Assembly: GCF_963677875.1 (NCBI RefSeq)
Contig: NZ_OY782565.1
Location: 124,001 to 188,000, forward strand
Length of the DNA stretch: 64,000 nt
Source: Thiomicrorhabdus sp.
GTDB taxonomy: Bacteria > Pseudomonadota > Gammaproteobacteria > Thiomicrospirales > Thiomicrospiraceae
Direction of reading: 5' to 3'
The notes below the pieces were generated by a model. The model saw only the letters and a list, made by a program, of their open reading frames with translations. It had not been told where the DNA came from and did not search any database. Position numbers and translations under genes: made by a program. Shown here one piece after another: positions 34,055 to 42,952 of the stretch (position 1 is its first letter; every line of letters starts with the position of its first letter).

Positions 34055-34576
34055 TCACTTTTCCGGACGCTGGCCGTTTAAATAGAGCGCCATTTTCGCC
34101 ACCCCGGTTACGGCGCGCCACGACAGAGTTGCGCCGGTAATCGCATCAACACGCTTTTCCAGTTTATGCTCTTTGGTCAATCGGTTGCCGTCAAACTGCG
34201 CGGTAAAAAACGGCAACTTCACCTCCCACCCCCGACTTTCACGAAATGCCAGGATTTCCAGCTTACGAATCTCATTCGACTCGATCACAATTCCGACATC
34301 GATAAAACGTTCTTTGCCAATTTCCTGCAAAATCCAAACGCTCTTTGCGGTATTTTCCGGACTTGTCCAATAAGTCACTCTGAGTTGATGGTACGGATGT
34401 CCCAAAATTTCCGTGGTCGCTTTTTTCTGATCGCCGATCAACCAGATTTTCTTTTCGACAACGCTTTCCCCATCCACAAAATTCCGTTGCACAAAATTCC
34501 GCGCATCGTTATCGGCGAAAATTGCATGCGAAAACAGCAGACACAAAAAAGCCACGGAGGCGAAGATCGGCTTCAT
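34055..34576 (-). CDS. Exported FMN-binding domain protein
   Basis: A 173-residue protein with a signal peptide (KPIFASVAFLCLLFSHAIFA) and a C-terminal FMN-binding domain (PF04205). The covalent flavin site is DAITGATLS, with Thr150 the expected phosphoester attachment residue. The preceding FRESRGWEVKLPFF pattern fits the same domain. It should be periplasmic and able to pass electrons, perhaps to the PepSY protein or from the dihaem lipoprotein next to it. An in-frame TTG at 34591 is an alternative start; ATG 34576 gives a cleaner signal. An ApbE-type flavin transferase is needed and is not in the window. Confidence 0.85.
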   Translation of the reverse strand: MKPIFASVAFLCLLFSHAIFADNDARNFVQRNFVDGESVVEKKIWLIGDQKKATTEILGHPYHQLRVTYWTSPENTAKSVWILQEIGKERFIDVGIVIESNEIRKLEILAFRESRGWEVKLPFFTAQFDGNRLTKEHKLEKRVDAITGATLSWRAVTGVAKMALYLNGQRPEK

Positions 34577-34591
34577 AAGACTAAAACTCAA

Positions 34592-35878
34592 CTAAATTTT
34601 GCACCAACTGTTTTCCGGCAACAGATGTTCATAACGCTCGTCGGTGAGCAAGCGAAGGAAACACTCCAGATCTTTGATCTGATCTTCACCCATCGCCTGC
34701 TGTCCTAACAGATCGTGGTCGATGGTTGCCGGATAATCCGTAACATCCCAGGCTTCGCCTGTCTCGGGATTAATGAGGTTATTGTTGCCTGTAGGCGAAC
34801 CTCGAAAGTCGTAGAATTTCAGAACGGTACTCAACTCCTTAAAAGCACCGTTATGCATATAAGGGCCGGTTACCGCGACATTACGCAAGGTCGGCGTCTT
34901 AAACTTGCCCTTCAAATCATCTTTATTTCGACCATTCAGGTTGTCATCCGTGACCGCGTCGTTACCAAAAAGTCCCGGATCGCCATTGGCAACAAAATCG
35001 GCTTCGGTACCGGCGACAGAATGGCGGTTGCGCAATTCGGAATTCACAGGCACCCCAAGATTAAAATACCTGAAGTTGGTGAACGTCTCTTTTTTGGAGG
35101 CCGTCTGATTTTCATCATTCAAATGACAACTGACACAACTGCTGTTTGCCGGGCTCATAAAGATCGCCATACCGCTGGTTTCCGCAAGGGTCATCGTATA
35201 TTCGCCGTTCAAAAACTTATCCCATTTGGAATCAAAGGGGGCAAATACATCGGTTTTTTCAAATTTGCCGATCGCCGTAGTCATTTTCAAATAAGCCTGA
35301 TCAACATCATCCAAAATATTTTCGCCATAGTAATGCTCAAAGGCTTCAACATAGAACGCATTTTCCTTGAGACGCTCAATCACTGACGCCTTATCCGGCA
35401 TATTCATTTCAACCGGATTCAATGGCGGGCCGCCGGCCTGGCCTTTCAAGTCCACCTCTCGTCCGTCGAGAAACTGCCCACCAACAAAACCGTTAATATC
35501 GGAATTTTCGGTGTCATCGGTAAAAGGCAAATCTGAAAAGTCGGGAACAAAACGGGCATAAGCCGCCGTGGGCGTATTACGTGTTCCAATAGATGAGGCA
35601 TCGTCACCAAGAGAGACGCCGAGTTGTTGTCCACTCCCCGTTAAAGTCAAAGGGTCTTGACGGGTTTCAATAAAAGCATGTTCCGGATCATGGCAAGTCG
35701 CGCAGGCTTGAGTGCGGTTCATCGATAAATTCGTATCGTGAAACAGAGCCTCCCCCAAGGCTTCCTCGGTTGCAAACGCAATACCGGATGATGCGGGAGC
35801 TTCCGATCCCCCGCCCCCACAAGCGCTTAATAACAAGGCCAACAGACCCCAAATTGAAGCTTTATTTAACGTATTCAT
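34592..35878 (-). CDS. MauG/CcpA-type dihaem cytochrome c peroxidase lipoprotein
   Basis: The 428-residue protein has a lipoprotein signal ending LLLSAC (Cys20), followed by a Gly-rich linker. It carries two haem motifs: CATCHDPEHAF (Cys59, Cys62, His63) and CVSCHLND (Cys248, Cys251, His252). The pattern LGEALFHDTNLSMNRTQACATCH and LRNVAVTGPYMHNGAFKELSTVLKFYD is the bacterial dihaem cytochrome c peroxidase/MauG family. It should be lipid-anchored in the envelope and act on peroxide or as a redox carrier. It is the first gene of the minus-strand unit and divergent from the imelysin gene. Confidence 0.92.
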   Translation of the reverse strand: MNTLNKASIWGLLALLLSACGGGGSEAPASSGIAFATEEALGEALFHDTNLSMNRTQACATCHDPEHAFIETRQDPLTLTGSGQQLGVSLGDDASSIGTRNTPTAAYARFVPDFSDLPFTDDTENSDINGFVGGQFLDGREVDLKGQAGGPPLNPVEMNMPDKASVIERLKENAFYVEAFEHYYGENILDDVDQAYLKMTTAIGKFEKTDVFAPFDSKWDKFLNGEYTMTLAETSGMAIFMSPANSSCVSCHLNDENQTASKKETFTNFRYFNLGVPVNSELRNRHSVAGTEADFVANGDPGLFGNDAVTDDNLNGRNKDDLKGKFKTPTLRNVAVTGPYMHNGAFKELSTVLKFYDFRGSPTGNNNLINPETGEAWDVTDYPATIDHDLLGQQAMGEDQIKDLECFLRLLTDERYEHLLPENSWCKI

Positions 35879-36018
35879 TAATCAATCCCGAAGCACAAAT
35901 ATCGGCCTATTATAACGTTCACGGCAATAAAAATGAGTGCAATAACCAACTGATAATACAAACAGTTTCTATCTCTGCATATAAATAAAAACGATTACCA
36001 ATTAGTAGTGAAATTCAT

Positions 36019-36048
36019 TTGGACTACCTTTATCATAAATGATAAGAT
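36019..36048 (+). promoter_or_regulatory. Probable promoter of the imelysin operon with an operator-like dyad
   Basis: TTGGAC (36019-36024) and TAAGAT (36043-36048) are 18 bp apart, ahead of ATG 36090. TTATCAT-AA-ATGATAA (36030-36045) is an exact dyad between and overlapping the -10. It is AT-rich and resembles part of a Fur box, although I count only about 11 of 19 matches to the Fur consensus in the best register. Confidence 0.45.
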
Positions 36049-36089
36049 TATTCACCGTAAAAAATTGGATCAGTTGAGGAACTCATAAC

Positions 36090-37580
36090 ATGAAATTAAG
36101 AAAAATTGTTTCGGCCATCTCTGTAGCCGTAATGGCTGGTGCTTTGATGACAGGCTGCGGCGGCGGTGGCGGAAGCAGTGAAACCGGCCCTTCTGCGTCA
36201 GAAATTCTAAGCAAGTCTCAGGAAGTCATCCTGCAAAACGCCATGGTTGCCCGTGCAGCCTACTCGGATGCCCATGCGACTGCGGTTGAACTGCAGACTG
36301 CGATTGCCACTTTTGCAGCCTCTCCGACGCAAGACAATCTTAATGCTGCCAAAAAAGCCTGGTTGATTGCGCGTGAAGCTTACGGTCCGACGGAAGTATA
36401 CCGTTTCCGCGCCAGTCCGATTGATTCAACAGACTATGCAACTGCCGGAATCGACAATGCAAATGAAGAAGGCCCGGAAGGCGACATTAATGCCTGGCCG
36501 CTTGGAGAAGCCCTGATTGATTACACCGTTACCGGAAACGATTTTGACGGCGCCGCCGATGGCGAGCTGGGTGTCACAGCCAACGGCGTCGGCTTAAACA
36601 GTGACGGTTCAGTACTATCCGGTGACGACAATATCATCTCAACCTTTACCGCTGCGCAAATCACCGAAGATTTGATTTCTAATACCGCAACAGCGGAAGA
36701 CGAACATGATGTTATTGCCGGTTACCACGCCATTGAGTTCTTGCTTTGGGGGCAGGACTTAGGGGAAACCGTTGGCGCAAACACCAACAAATTACGTAAT
36801 GACGCTGTAAAAATCGACTATACCACCGCCGGTGGCCAACGTGCTCTGAGCGATTTCACCACCGATGCCAATGCCGATCGTCGCCTGAAATATCTACAGG
36901 TTGCCGCCGATAAACTGGTTGCAGACCTTGCAGGCGTATTGACGGAATGGCAGGACAACGGCGCCTATTTCCAGGCATTTACCACGGCAGCAGATCAGAA
37001 TACCGCCAACCAGAAACTGATCGAAATTATGACCGGGATGGGGAAACTGTCCTTTGGTGAACTGGCTTCAGAACGAATGCTGGTCGCTCTACGTCAAGAC
37101 AGTCAGGAAGACGAACATTCCTGCTTCTCGGATAACACGCACCGCGATGTCGCCTTGAATGCTCAGGGTGTCGAAATCGCTTACTTCGGAGATTATAAAG
37201 GCTACGACCGTAACCTCGACGGCGTGATTGACGCAAGCGATGGCACAGGGGTCGCTAATGCGACAACCGGCGCAGGATTCGATGAACTTCTCGCTCTGGT
37301 CGACAAAGCGGATGTGGCTCAAGAGTTTGAAACCCTTCTGGATGCAACGGCAACCGGCTATACTGCCATTGACGCCAGCGCCCGCGAAGGCAAGGCCTTT
37401 GACATGCAGATCGGAGAAAGCATTGATCAGAATAACAAGGTCTTCACAACTGCGATGGCCTTGATTGACCAAGGCCTGTTTATCCAAGATGAACTGACCG
37501 AGGCGATGGACATCGACGCCGACATCAATTCTCAGGACGGCGCAACCTGTGATGATCAGGGGAATTGTAATTTTGAGTAA
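36090..37580 (+). CDS. Imelysin-family (M75) lipoprotein with intact GxHxxE site
   Basis: The 496-residue protein has a lipoprotein signal ending LMTGC (Cys23) and a Gly/Ser linker. It is an imelysin-type protein (PF09375): KKAWLIAREAYGPTEVYRF, NEEGPEGDINAWPLGE, and the metal-site motif GYHAIEFLLWG with His213 and Glu216. Members bind iron or other metals, are iron-regulated in Pseudomonas and cyanobacteria (IrpA), and are distant relatives of EfeO. It opens the plus-strand operon and is followed by a terminator, so readthrough or a second promoter would be needed for the next gene. Confidence 0.93.
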   Translation: MKLRKIVSAISVAVMAGALMTGCGGGGGSSETGPSASEILSKSQEVILQNAMVARAAYSDAHATAVELQTAIATFAASPTQDNLNAAKKAWLIAREAYGPTEVYRFRASPIDSTDYATAGIDNANEEGPEGDINAWPLGEALIDYTVTGNDFDGAADGELGVTANGVGLNSDGSVLSGDDNIISTFTAAQITEDLISNTATAEDEHDVIAGYHAIEFLLWGQDLGETVGANTNKLRNDAVKIDYTTAGGQRALSDFTTDANADRRLKYLQVAADKLVADLAGVLTEWQDNGAYFQAFTTAADQNTANQKLIEIMTGMGKLSFGELASERMLVALRQDSQEDEHSCFSDNTHRDVALNAQGVEIAYFGDYKGYDRNLDGVIDASDGTGVANATTGAGFDELLALVDKADVAQEFETLLDATATGYTAIDASAREGKAFDMQIGESIDQNNKVFTTAMALIDQGLFIQDELTEAMDIDADINSQDGATCDDQGNCNFE

Positions 37581-37605
37581 CCCCTGAAATTGTTACTGAT
37601 TTCTC

Positions 37606-37632
37606 AAAAGCCAAGCACTTGCTTGGCTTTTT
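37606..37632 (+). terminator. Terminator downstream of the first imelysin gene
   Basis: AAAAGCCAAGC and GCTTGGCTTTTT form a strong stem with a 4-base loop and a T-run, 26 bases past the stop. It may partly insulate the next genes. Confidence 0.88.
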
Positions 37633-37827
37633 GGGTTTTAAGAATTTCATACCAATGAAGTTCGTTTTGAATAAATTCCGGAAAACGTTATGCCAATGCA
37701 AGCGATCAACCGAACCGGCCCGTCTTCTGTCTTTTACGCAAAGAAGACTCCTGCTTCCGGTTTCATCAATGGCTAAACAGGCATCAAACTTCCGGTTTTA
37801 AAAAATAGATAAGCACATTTGATTTTG

Positions 37828-39305
37828 ATGAAAAAAATTCCGTTTATCAGCCTTCTTTTCCTCGCTTTAAGTGTCCTTCTCTATTTATTTTTTGACAGTT
37901 CTTTTATAAAGCGCTCCGACAGCGGCATTCCGGCGATCAAAGCTTCGGAAAATCTCCCCGGCGGTGAAGGCTCGGTGAGCTTTTCACCGGTTGCCTCCTT
38001 CATGGAACCCATGGCAAACTTGCCGGAAAACTTCCGATCCGATTTTGCCGCCGGAAAAGCGTTGGCCCATCAACCTTGGGTAAAGGCTCCCACCATCACG
38101 TTTTCACGCGATGGTTTAGGGCCGGTCTATAATGCCCGGACTTGCTTGATGTGCCATATCAACGGCGGTCGTGGCTTGATGCCTTCGAATGAGAAACAAG
38201 GTTTGAATACCGCTCTGTTACGCTTGAGCCTGCCGGGAAAAAATTCAATCCACGGTGTGATCCCGGAACCGGTGTATGGCGACCAGCTGCAAACCCAATC
38301 GATTTCGTTAAAACATCAGATGCGACATTTGAATAACCCCGAGCTGAAACACAGCGTTCCGCCGGAAGCCTATTTGTATATCCAATGGCGATATCAGAAC
38401 TTTGCTTACCCGGACGGCTCTGAAATACGCCTGCGCAGTCCGGAGATTAAACTGGAAAATTTCGGTTACGGCCCGTTGCATCCGGAGACGCTGACAAGCC
38501 TGCGAAACGCGCCGCCGCTGCTGGGCGTCGGACTTCTGGAGCAGAGATACCTCAAGACGCAATTGAGGCGCTTGCGGACGAGGATGATCAAAACGGAGAC
38601 GGCATTTCCGGCCGTCCAAACCGGGTATGGGATTACGAAACCGAAAAAACGGTCATGGGGCGCTTCGGATTGAAAGCGAATAAAGGCAGCGTTCGCCTGC
38701 AGACCGCAGCGGCGTTCCATTCCGATGTTGGGATTTCCAATGAAATTTTTCCCGATCAGCCTTGCACAAAACGTCAGGCCGCCTGTTTGCAGCAACCGGA
38801 CGGCCGGGATAAAGAAGGCACCGAATTAAGCAAAGACCAACTTCTGACGGTCGTGAATTTTACCAAATCACTGGCAGTGCCAAAGCGCCGGGAAGCAACA
38901 GATGAAACCGTTCTGGCCGGACGGCGGTTTTTTCATCAAATCGGCTGTGCGAACTGCCATCACCCGAGCTACCGTACAAAGAAAAGCACCGAATTTCCGC
39001 ACTTATCGGAACAAACCATTTGGCCCTACTCCGATCTGCTGCTGCATGATATGGGACCAAAACTGGCAGATGGTCGCCCCGACTATCTGGCAAACGGCTC
39101 GGAATGGCGGACGCCACCCTTATGGGGCATCGGCCTGAGCAAAAAAGTAAACGGGGCACAAAACTTTCTGCACGATGGTCGGGCACGAACCGTTGAAGAA
39201 GCAATTTTATGGCACGGCGGTGAGGCAGAAGCCGCCATGCAGGCATTCAGCCGACTTTCCCGAGAGGAAAGAAGCTCGCTGATAAAATTTGTCAACTCCT
39301 TATAG
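37828..39305 (+). pseudogene. DUF1111 dihaem protein interrupted by a 2-nt insertion
   Basis: Two frames together make one DUF1111 (PF06537) thiol-oxidoreductase-like dihaem cytochrome. Frame one (from ATG 37828) has an N-terminal membrane/signal helix, CLMCHINGGRGLMP (Cys106, Cys109, His110), YIQWRYQNFAYPDG, and GVGLLEQ. At 38543-38546 the sequence reads AGAG where removal of one AG would join GLLEQ to IPQDAIEALADEDDQNGDG, exactly the family continuation; the second frame then runs to 39305 with GRFGLKANKGSVRLQ, CANCHHPSY, and AQNFLHDGRARTVEEAILWHGGEAE. Without the shift, frame one ends at 38673. It could be a true mutation, a sequencing error or a recoding site. The gene lies in the typical imelysin/DUF1111/imelysin/DUF1513 neighbourhood. 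Confidence 0.88.
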
Positions 39306-39319
39306 GAACGGTTGGAAAA

Positions 39320-40453
39320 ATGAAAAGACGTGATTTATTAAAAACGCTGGTGGCTCTGGGGGTTCCCATGAGTGGCTGGGCAGGCTACGAGCTGTTTAAC
39401 AGCCAGAACATTCACTCGGAGCATGAACGCCTGGTCTCGGCACTGGGCAGCAAACAACAGGGTTACGGCTTTATTGCCGCTGATCCGGAACAGCAGAAAT
39501 TTGCCAAGGTTCTCAGCGGATTTCGCGGCCACGGTTTATCGCAACACCCGTTGAACCCAGGCCAGGTTTTGATGTTTGCCAGACGTCCGGGCAATTTTGG
39601 CATCGTTGTCGACGTCCTCAAAAACGAACCCGTAACCCGCTTCCATGTTGCAGAAAACCGCTTTTTCTACGGTCACGGCTGCTTTAGCCCGGATGGGAAA
39701 ACACTCTTTACCACGGAAGGCGATTCAAGCACCGGACAGGGGCGGATCGGAATCCGCGACAGCCGGACTTATCAACAGCTCGGAGAATTCGATACCTTTG
39801 GCGTCGGACCGCATGACGTTAAACTGCTCCCCGACGGCAAAACTCTGGTTCTGGCCAACGGTGGCATTTTAACTCTGCCGCAAAAGGGACGGGATAAACT
39901 GAATTTGCCGACGATGACATCCAGCCTGATTTACATGGACCTTGAAACCGGACAGAAAATCGACGAATTCCGTGTACCGGAATCCAAAGCCAGTATTCGC
40001 CATTTGGACGTTGCCGACGATGGCACCGTTGCGATCGCCATGCAGGTTCAGCGTGAGGCAACCGGTCATAACCGGGTTGTGCCGCTGGGAGCGATCCACA
40101 AGCCGGGCGAAAACATTAAACTCCTGGATCATCCTGAACAATTTGTTGCCGGCATGAATGACTACATGGGAAGTGTTGCCATTAATAATACACATCGAAT
40201 TGCAGGCTTCACCAGCCCGAGAGGTAATCTGGTCGGCTTCTGGCATCTGGACACACAGGAATTCAAGGGCTACCACAAATTGAAAAATGTCTGCGGAATC
40301 GCCACTTCGCAAGATCAGTCTCATTTCCTGATCAGCAATTCTCTCGGTCAGGTCCGCGAGCTGGACGCCCTCACTTTGCAGGAAAACACATCCAGAAGAT
40401 GGGTCAATCGCAACAATGCGTGGGACAACCACATGTTAACAGTTAAGGTTTAA
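39320..40453 (+). CDS. DUF1513 protein with Tat signal
   Basis: The 377-residue protein begins MKRRDLLKTLVALGVPMSGWA, a twin-arginine signal, and continues into a WD40/beta-propeller-like domain of the DUF1513 family (PF07433): GHGLSQHPLNPGQVLMFARRPGNFGIVVD, GHGCFSPDGKTLFTTEGD, GVGPHDVKLLPDGKTLVLANGG. It should be exported folded to the periplasm by Tat. Its role is unknown; members travel with imelysin genes. It follows the DUF1111 gene by 14 bp and overlaps the next start (TAATG). Confidence 0.92.
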   Translation: MKRRDLLKTLVALGVPMSGWAGYELFNSQNIHSEHERLVSALGSKQQGYGFIAADPEQQKFAKVLSGFRGHGLSQHPLNPGQVLMFARRPGNFGIVVDVLKNEPVTRFHVAENRFFYGHGCFSPDGKTLFTTEGDSSTGQGRIGIRDSRTYQQLGEFDTFGVGPHDVKLLPDGKTLVLANGGILTLPQKGRDKLNLPTMTSSLIYMDLETGQKIDEFRVPESKASIRHLDVADDGTVAIAMQVQREATGHNRVVPLGAIHKPGENIKLLDHPEQFVAGMNDYMGSVAINNTHRIAGFTSPRGNLVGFWHLDTQEFKGYHKLKNVCGIATSQDQSHFLISNSLGQVRELDALTLQENTSRRWVNRNNAWDNHMLTVKV

Positions 40454-41553
40454 TGACAGGTTTAAATCGAATGAAACAACAAAGTTTGAAATGGGTTGGC
40501 GTTGCGTTTGTCAGCACTTTTTTAGCCGCTTGCGGCGGTGAACGCACCAACGATCCGATAGCCGTTGCCAACGAGCAGATTTTAGAAGCACAAACTGCGA
40601 TCACCGAAAACCAGATATTGCCTCTGGTCGACGACTTCAAAAACGATGCGCAGACATTTGAACAATTAAGTTCGGAATTCTGCAACACGCCTGTTGACGA
40701 AGCTCGCCTGAGCGCTTTACAAGACGCCTGGAAACAACTGATTCTGTCTTGGAATGCGCTGGAAATCTTTAATTTTGGCCCCCTCTACGACAACATACTT
40801 TTTCCGAAATCGATTGTCGTCAATCCGTTCCGCGAAAAAGGAGTCGACTATCACGGTAGCGTACTCGGCGACCTGCAAGCCAAGCTCGCCTCCAGTGACG
40901 AGGTGACCTTCCAACAACGGGAATACTACAACTACGGCCTGCTGGCACTGGAAACGCTCGCTTTTGAATCGCTGGAGGCAAGCCCTTCTACTGATTCCGC
41001 AGCCATTATCAACGAATACAATACCTCTGCCCGCAAATGTTCCATTCTGCAAAAATATGCCGAATACATGCGCAGTCAAGCCGATTACATCGATTATGGC
41101 TGGAATACCGAATATCTGAGCGAAGGCCAAGCCTTCAAAGACATCTATATGAGCGGAACCTGGAACGACGACTCGGATTCCACCGAAGAGTTATTCAAGG
41201 CCATTCAATCTCATCTGGACTATATGAAACGCCGACAGGTCTTATCGCGCACTTCGTACCTCAGTGACACCGGCTATCCAAACGCTCTGGCGGCCATCGA
41301 ATCCATCGAGAAAGTCCTTGAAGGCGCACCGGGTTCCGGCATCAGTCTGTTTGAAATTATGGAAACGGCCGGCTTTACACAGGAAGTCGAAACAGTTCGT
41401 CAGAATATCGCCAGCGCCAAAACGGCCATCGCTGCTCAAGATCAAGTCAGCTTTGAGGCCGCTGCCGGATTACTCGACGGCAACTTCAAACGCGAAATCC
41501 CCGATTCGCTCGAAGTCAGCGTCGGCCTTGGAAGCATCACAGATGGCGACTGA
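40453..41553 (+). CDS. Second imelysin-family lipoprotein, divergent metal motif
   Basis: The 366-residue protein has a lipoprotein signal ending FLAAC followed by GGERTND. The body matches the imelysin fold: LQDAWKQLILSWNALEIFNFGPLYDN and the motif region YNYGLLALETLAFE. Here the His of GxHxxE is replaced by Leu (GLLALE), a feature seen in the second imelysin of such clusters, so metal binding may differ. It starts at ATG 40453 overlapping the DUF1513 stop; an ATG at 40471 is also possible. The porin gene follows. Confidence 0.88.
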   Translation: MTGLNRMKQQSLKWVGVAFVSTFLAACGGERTNDPIAVANEQILEAQTAITENQILPLVDDFKNDAQTFEQLSSEFCNTPVDEARLSALQDAWKQLILSWNALEIFNFGPLYDNILFPKSIVVNPFREKGVDYHGSVLGDLQAKLASSDEVTFQQREYYNYGLLALETLAFESLEASPSTDSAAIINEYNTSARKCSILQKYAEYMRSQADYIDYGWNTEYLSEGQAFKDIYMSGTWNDDSDSTEELFKAIQSHLDYMKRRQVLSRTSYLSDTGYPNALAAIESIEKVLEGAPGSGISLFEIMETAGFTQEVETVRQNIASAKTAIAAQDQVSFEAAAGLLDGNFKREIPDSLEVSVGLGSITDGD

Positions 41554-41597
41554 AGTCGAGCGTCTCAAATAACAGTTTAGAATAATTAGGAAGGACT

Positions 41598-42896
41598 ATG
41601 AAACGGATAACTCCCTTTGTAAATACAACGCTGAAAGCTTCTGCGGCAGCGGTTTTAATGGCCTCGTCGAGCGCGGCATTCGCCTTGACCGATAAAGAAC
41701 GCATCGAGCTGCTGGAACAAAAAGTCGAAGCTCTGATGCAGGTGATCGAACAGCAGCAGAGCGGGCAAGTAATTTCCCAGCCGGCAATGCCAGCCGCCAC
41801 GAGCCAGCCTGAGCATCACCTCACTGCTTCCGAAACATCAACTCCGGCACCTGTGCATTCCAGTTCACATGCGGCAAGCGGTTATGGCGTTCACTTTGGC
41901 GGCTACGGAGAAATGCATGCAAACTTCATTAACGGGGACGACGAAGAAAAACGCGGTCTTGATTTCCACAGACTGGTGTTGTTTATGGGGTACGACTTCT
42001 CGCCAAGCGCCCGCTTTGTTTCGGAGCTTGAAGTGGAACACGCCGTGTCCAGCGCTTCCAAAGCCGGTGAGGTGGAAGTCGAGCAGGCCTATCTTGAATT
42101 TGATCTGGCCCAAGACAAGAGCATGCAGTTAAGAACCGGGATTCTTCTGACCCCGGTCGGCATTATTAACGAAACTCACGAACCGGCAACTTTTTACGGC
42201 GTTGAACGCCCGATCGTCGAAACCACAATTCTGCCATCAACCTGGTGGGGCGGCGGAGCCATGTTCAGTCAAAGATTCAACAATGGAATCAGTTACGACT
42301 TTTTCGTCTCGGAAGGACTTAAAACCAAAGAAACCGATCCTTTCAATCTGAAAGGCGGTAAACAGAAAACCACTTCCACTGCAGGCCAGGGTGGTAAAGC
42401 AGATATTTTCGATATCGCAACAACTGCGCGAATCAAATACACCGGTATTGCCGGTTTGGAACTTTCCGCTTACGCGCAATACCAGCCGGATCTTGACCAA
42501 AGTGCCAAAACCTCCTATGCCGACTCGGCAACTCTGATTGGCGGCCATGCAATCTATCAATTGGGAGACTGGAAAGCAACAGCATTATATGCCCGCTGGG
42601 ATCTGGCCGGAGATGCGGCCAAAGCGGCAAAACAAAATCTGCAGGATGGCGGTTACGTAGAACTTAGCTATAAACCAATGGAAAAACTCGGCCTGTTTGC
42701 CCGTCACAGTATCTGGAGCAAAAAAGCCGGCGAGGAAGCTAACCAGACTGACTTCGGTGTCAATTATTGGCCTTACCCGCAAATCGTATTCAAAGCGGAC
42801 TTCCAGATCATGAACGAATACGCTGCTCGCGATAACGACAGCGATATTCTGACAGACGCCACCGCAATCAATCTGGGAATGGGTTACCATTTCTAA
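41598..42896 (+). CDS. Outer-membrane porin
   Basis: The 432-residue protein has a signal peptide ending SSSAAFA, a short coiled-coil segment (DKERIELLEQKVEALMQVIEQQQ), a Ser/Thr/Pro-rich linker with His, and a beta-barrel of alternating residues ending in GMGYHF, an outer-membrane insertion signature (terminal Phe). GVHFGGYGEMHANFINGDD and LEVEHAVSSASKAGEVEVEQAYLEF resemble phosphate- or cation-selective porin-type families. It is the last gene of the imelysin cluster, behind AAGGA. It likely gives the cluster a route across the outer membrane; its substrate is unknown. Confidence 0.87.
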   Translation: MKRITPFVNTTLKASAAAVLMASSSAAFALTDKERIELLEQKVEALMQVIEQQQSGQVISQPAMPAATSQPEHHLTASETSTPAPVHSSSHAASGYGVHFGGYGEMHANFINGDDEEKRGLDFHRLVLFMGYDFSPSARFVSELEVEHAVSSASKAGEVEVEQAYLEFDLAQDKSMQLRTGILLTPVGIINETHEPATFYGVERPIVETTILPSTWWGGGAMFSQRFNNGISYDFFVSEGLKTKETDPFNLKGGKQKTTSTAGQGGKADIFDIATTARIKYTGIAGLELSAYAQYQPDLDQSAKTSYADSATLIGGHAIYQLGDWKATALYARWDLAGDAAKAAKQNLQDGGYVELSYKPMEKLGLFARHSIWSKKAGEEANQTDFGVNYWPYPQIVFKADFQIMNEYAARDNDSDILTDATAINLGMGYHF

Positions 42897-42922
42897 CACA
42901 CCTGCCGAATTTCGACAGTCTC

Positions 42923-42952
42923 AAGCCCTTCTGACCGAAGGGCTTTTTCTTT
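42923..42952. terminator. Terminator between the porin and the CDF gene
   Basis: AGCCCTTC and GAAGGGCT pair around TGACC and are followed by TTTTCTTTT, 27 bases after the porin stop. It ends the imelysin/porin operon; the convergent CDF gene ends right beside it. Confidence 0.85.
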
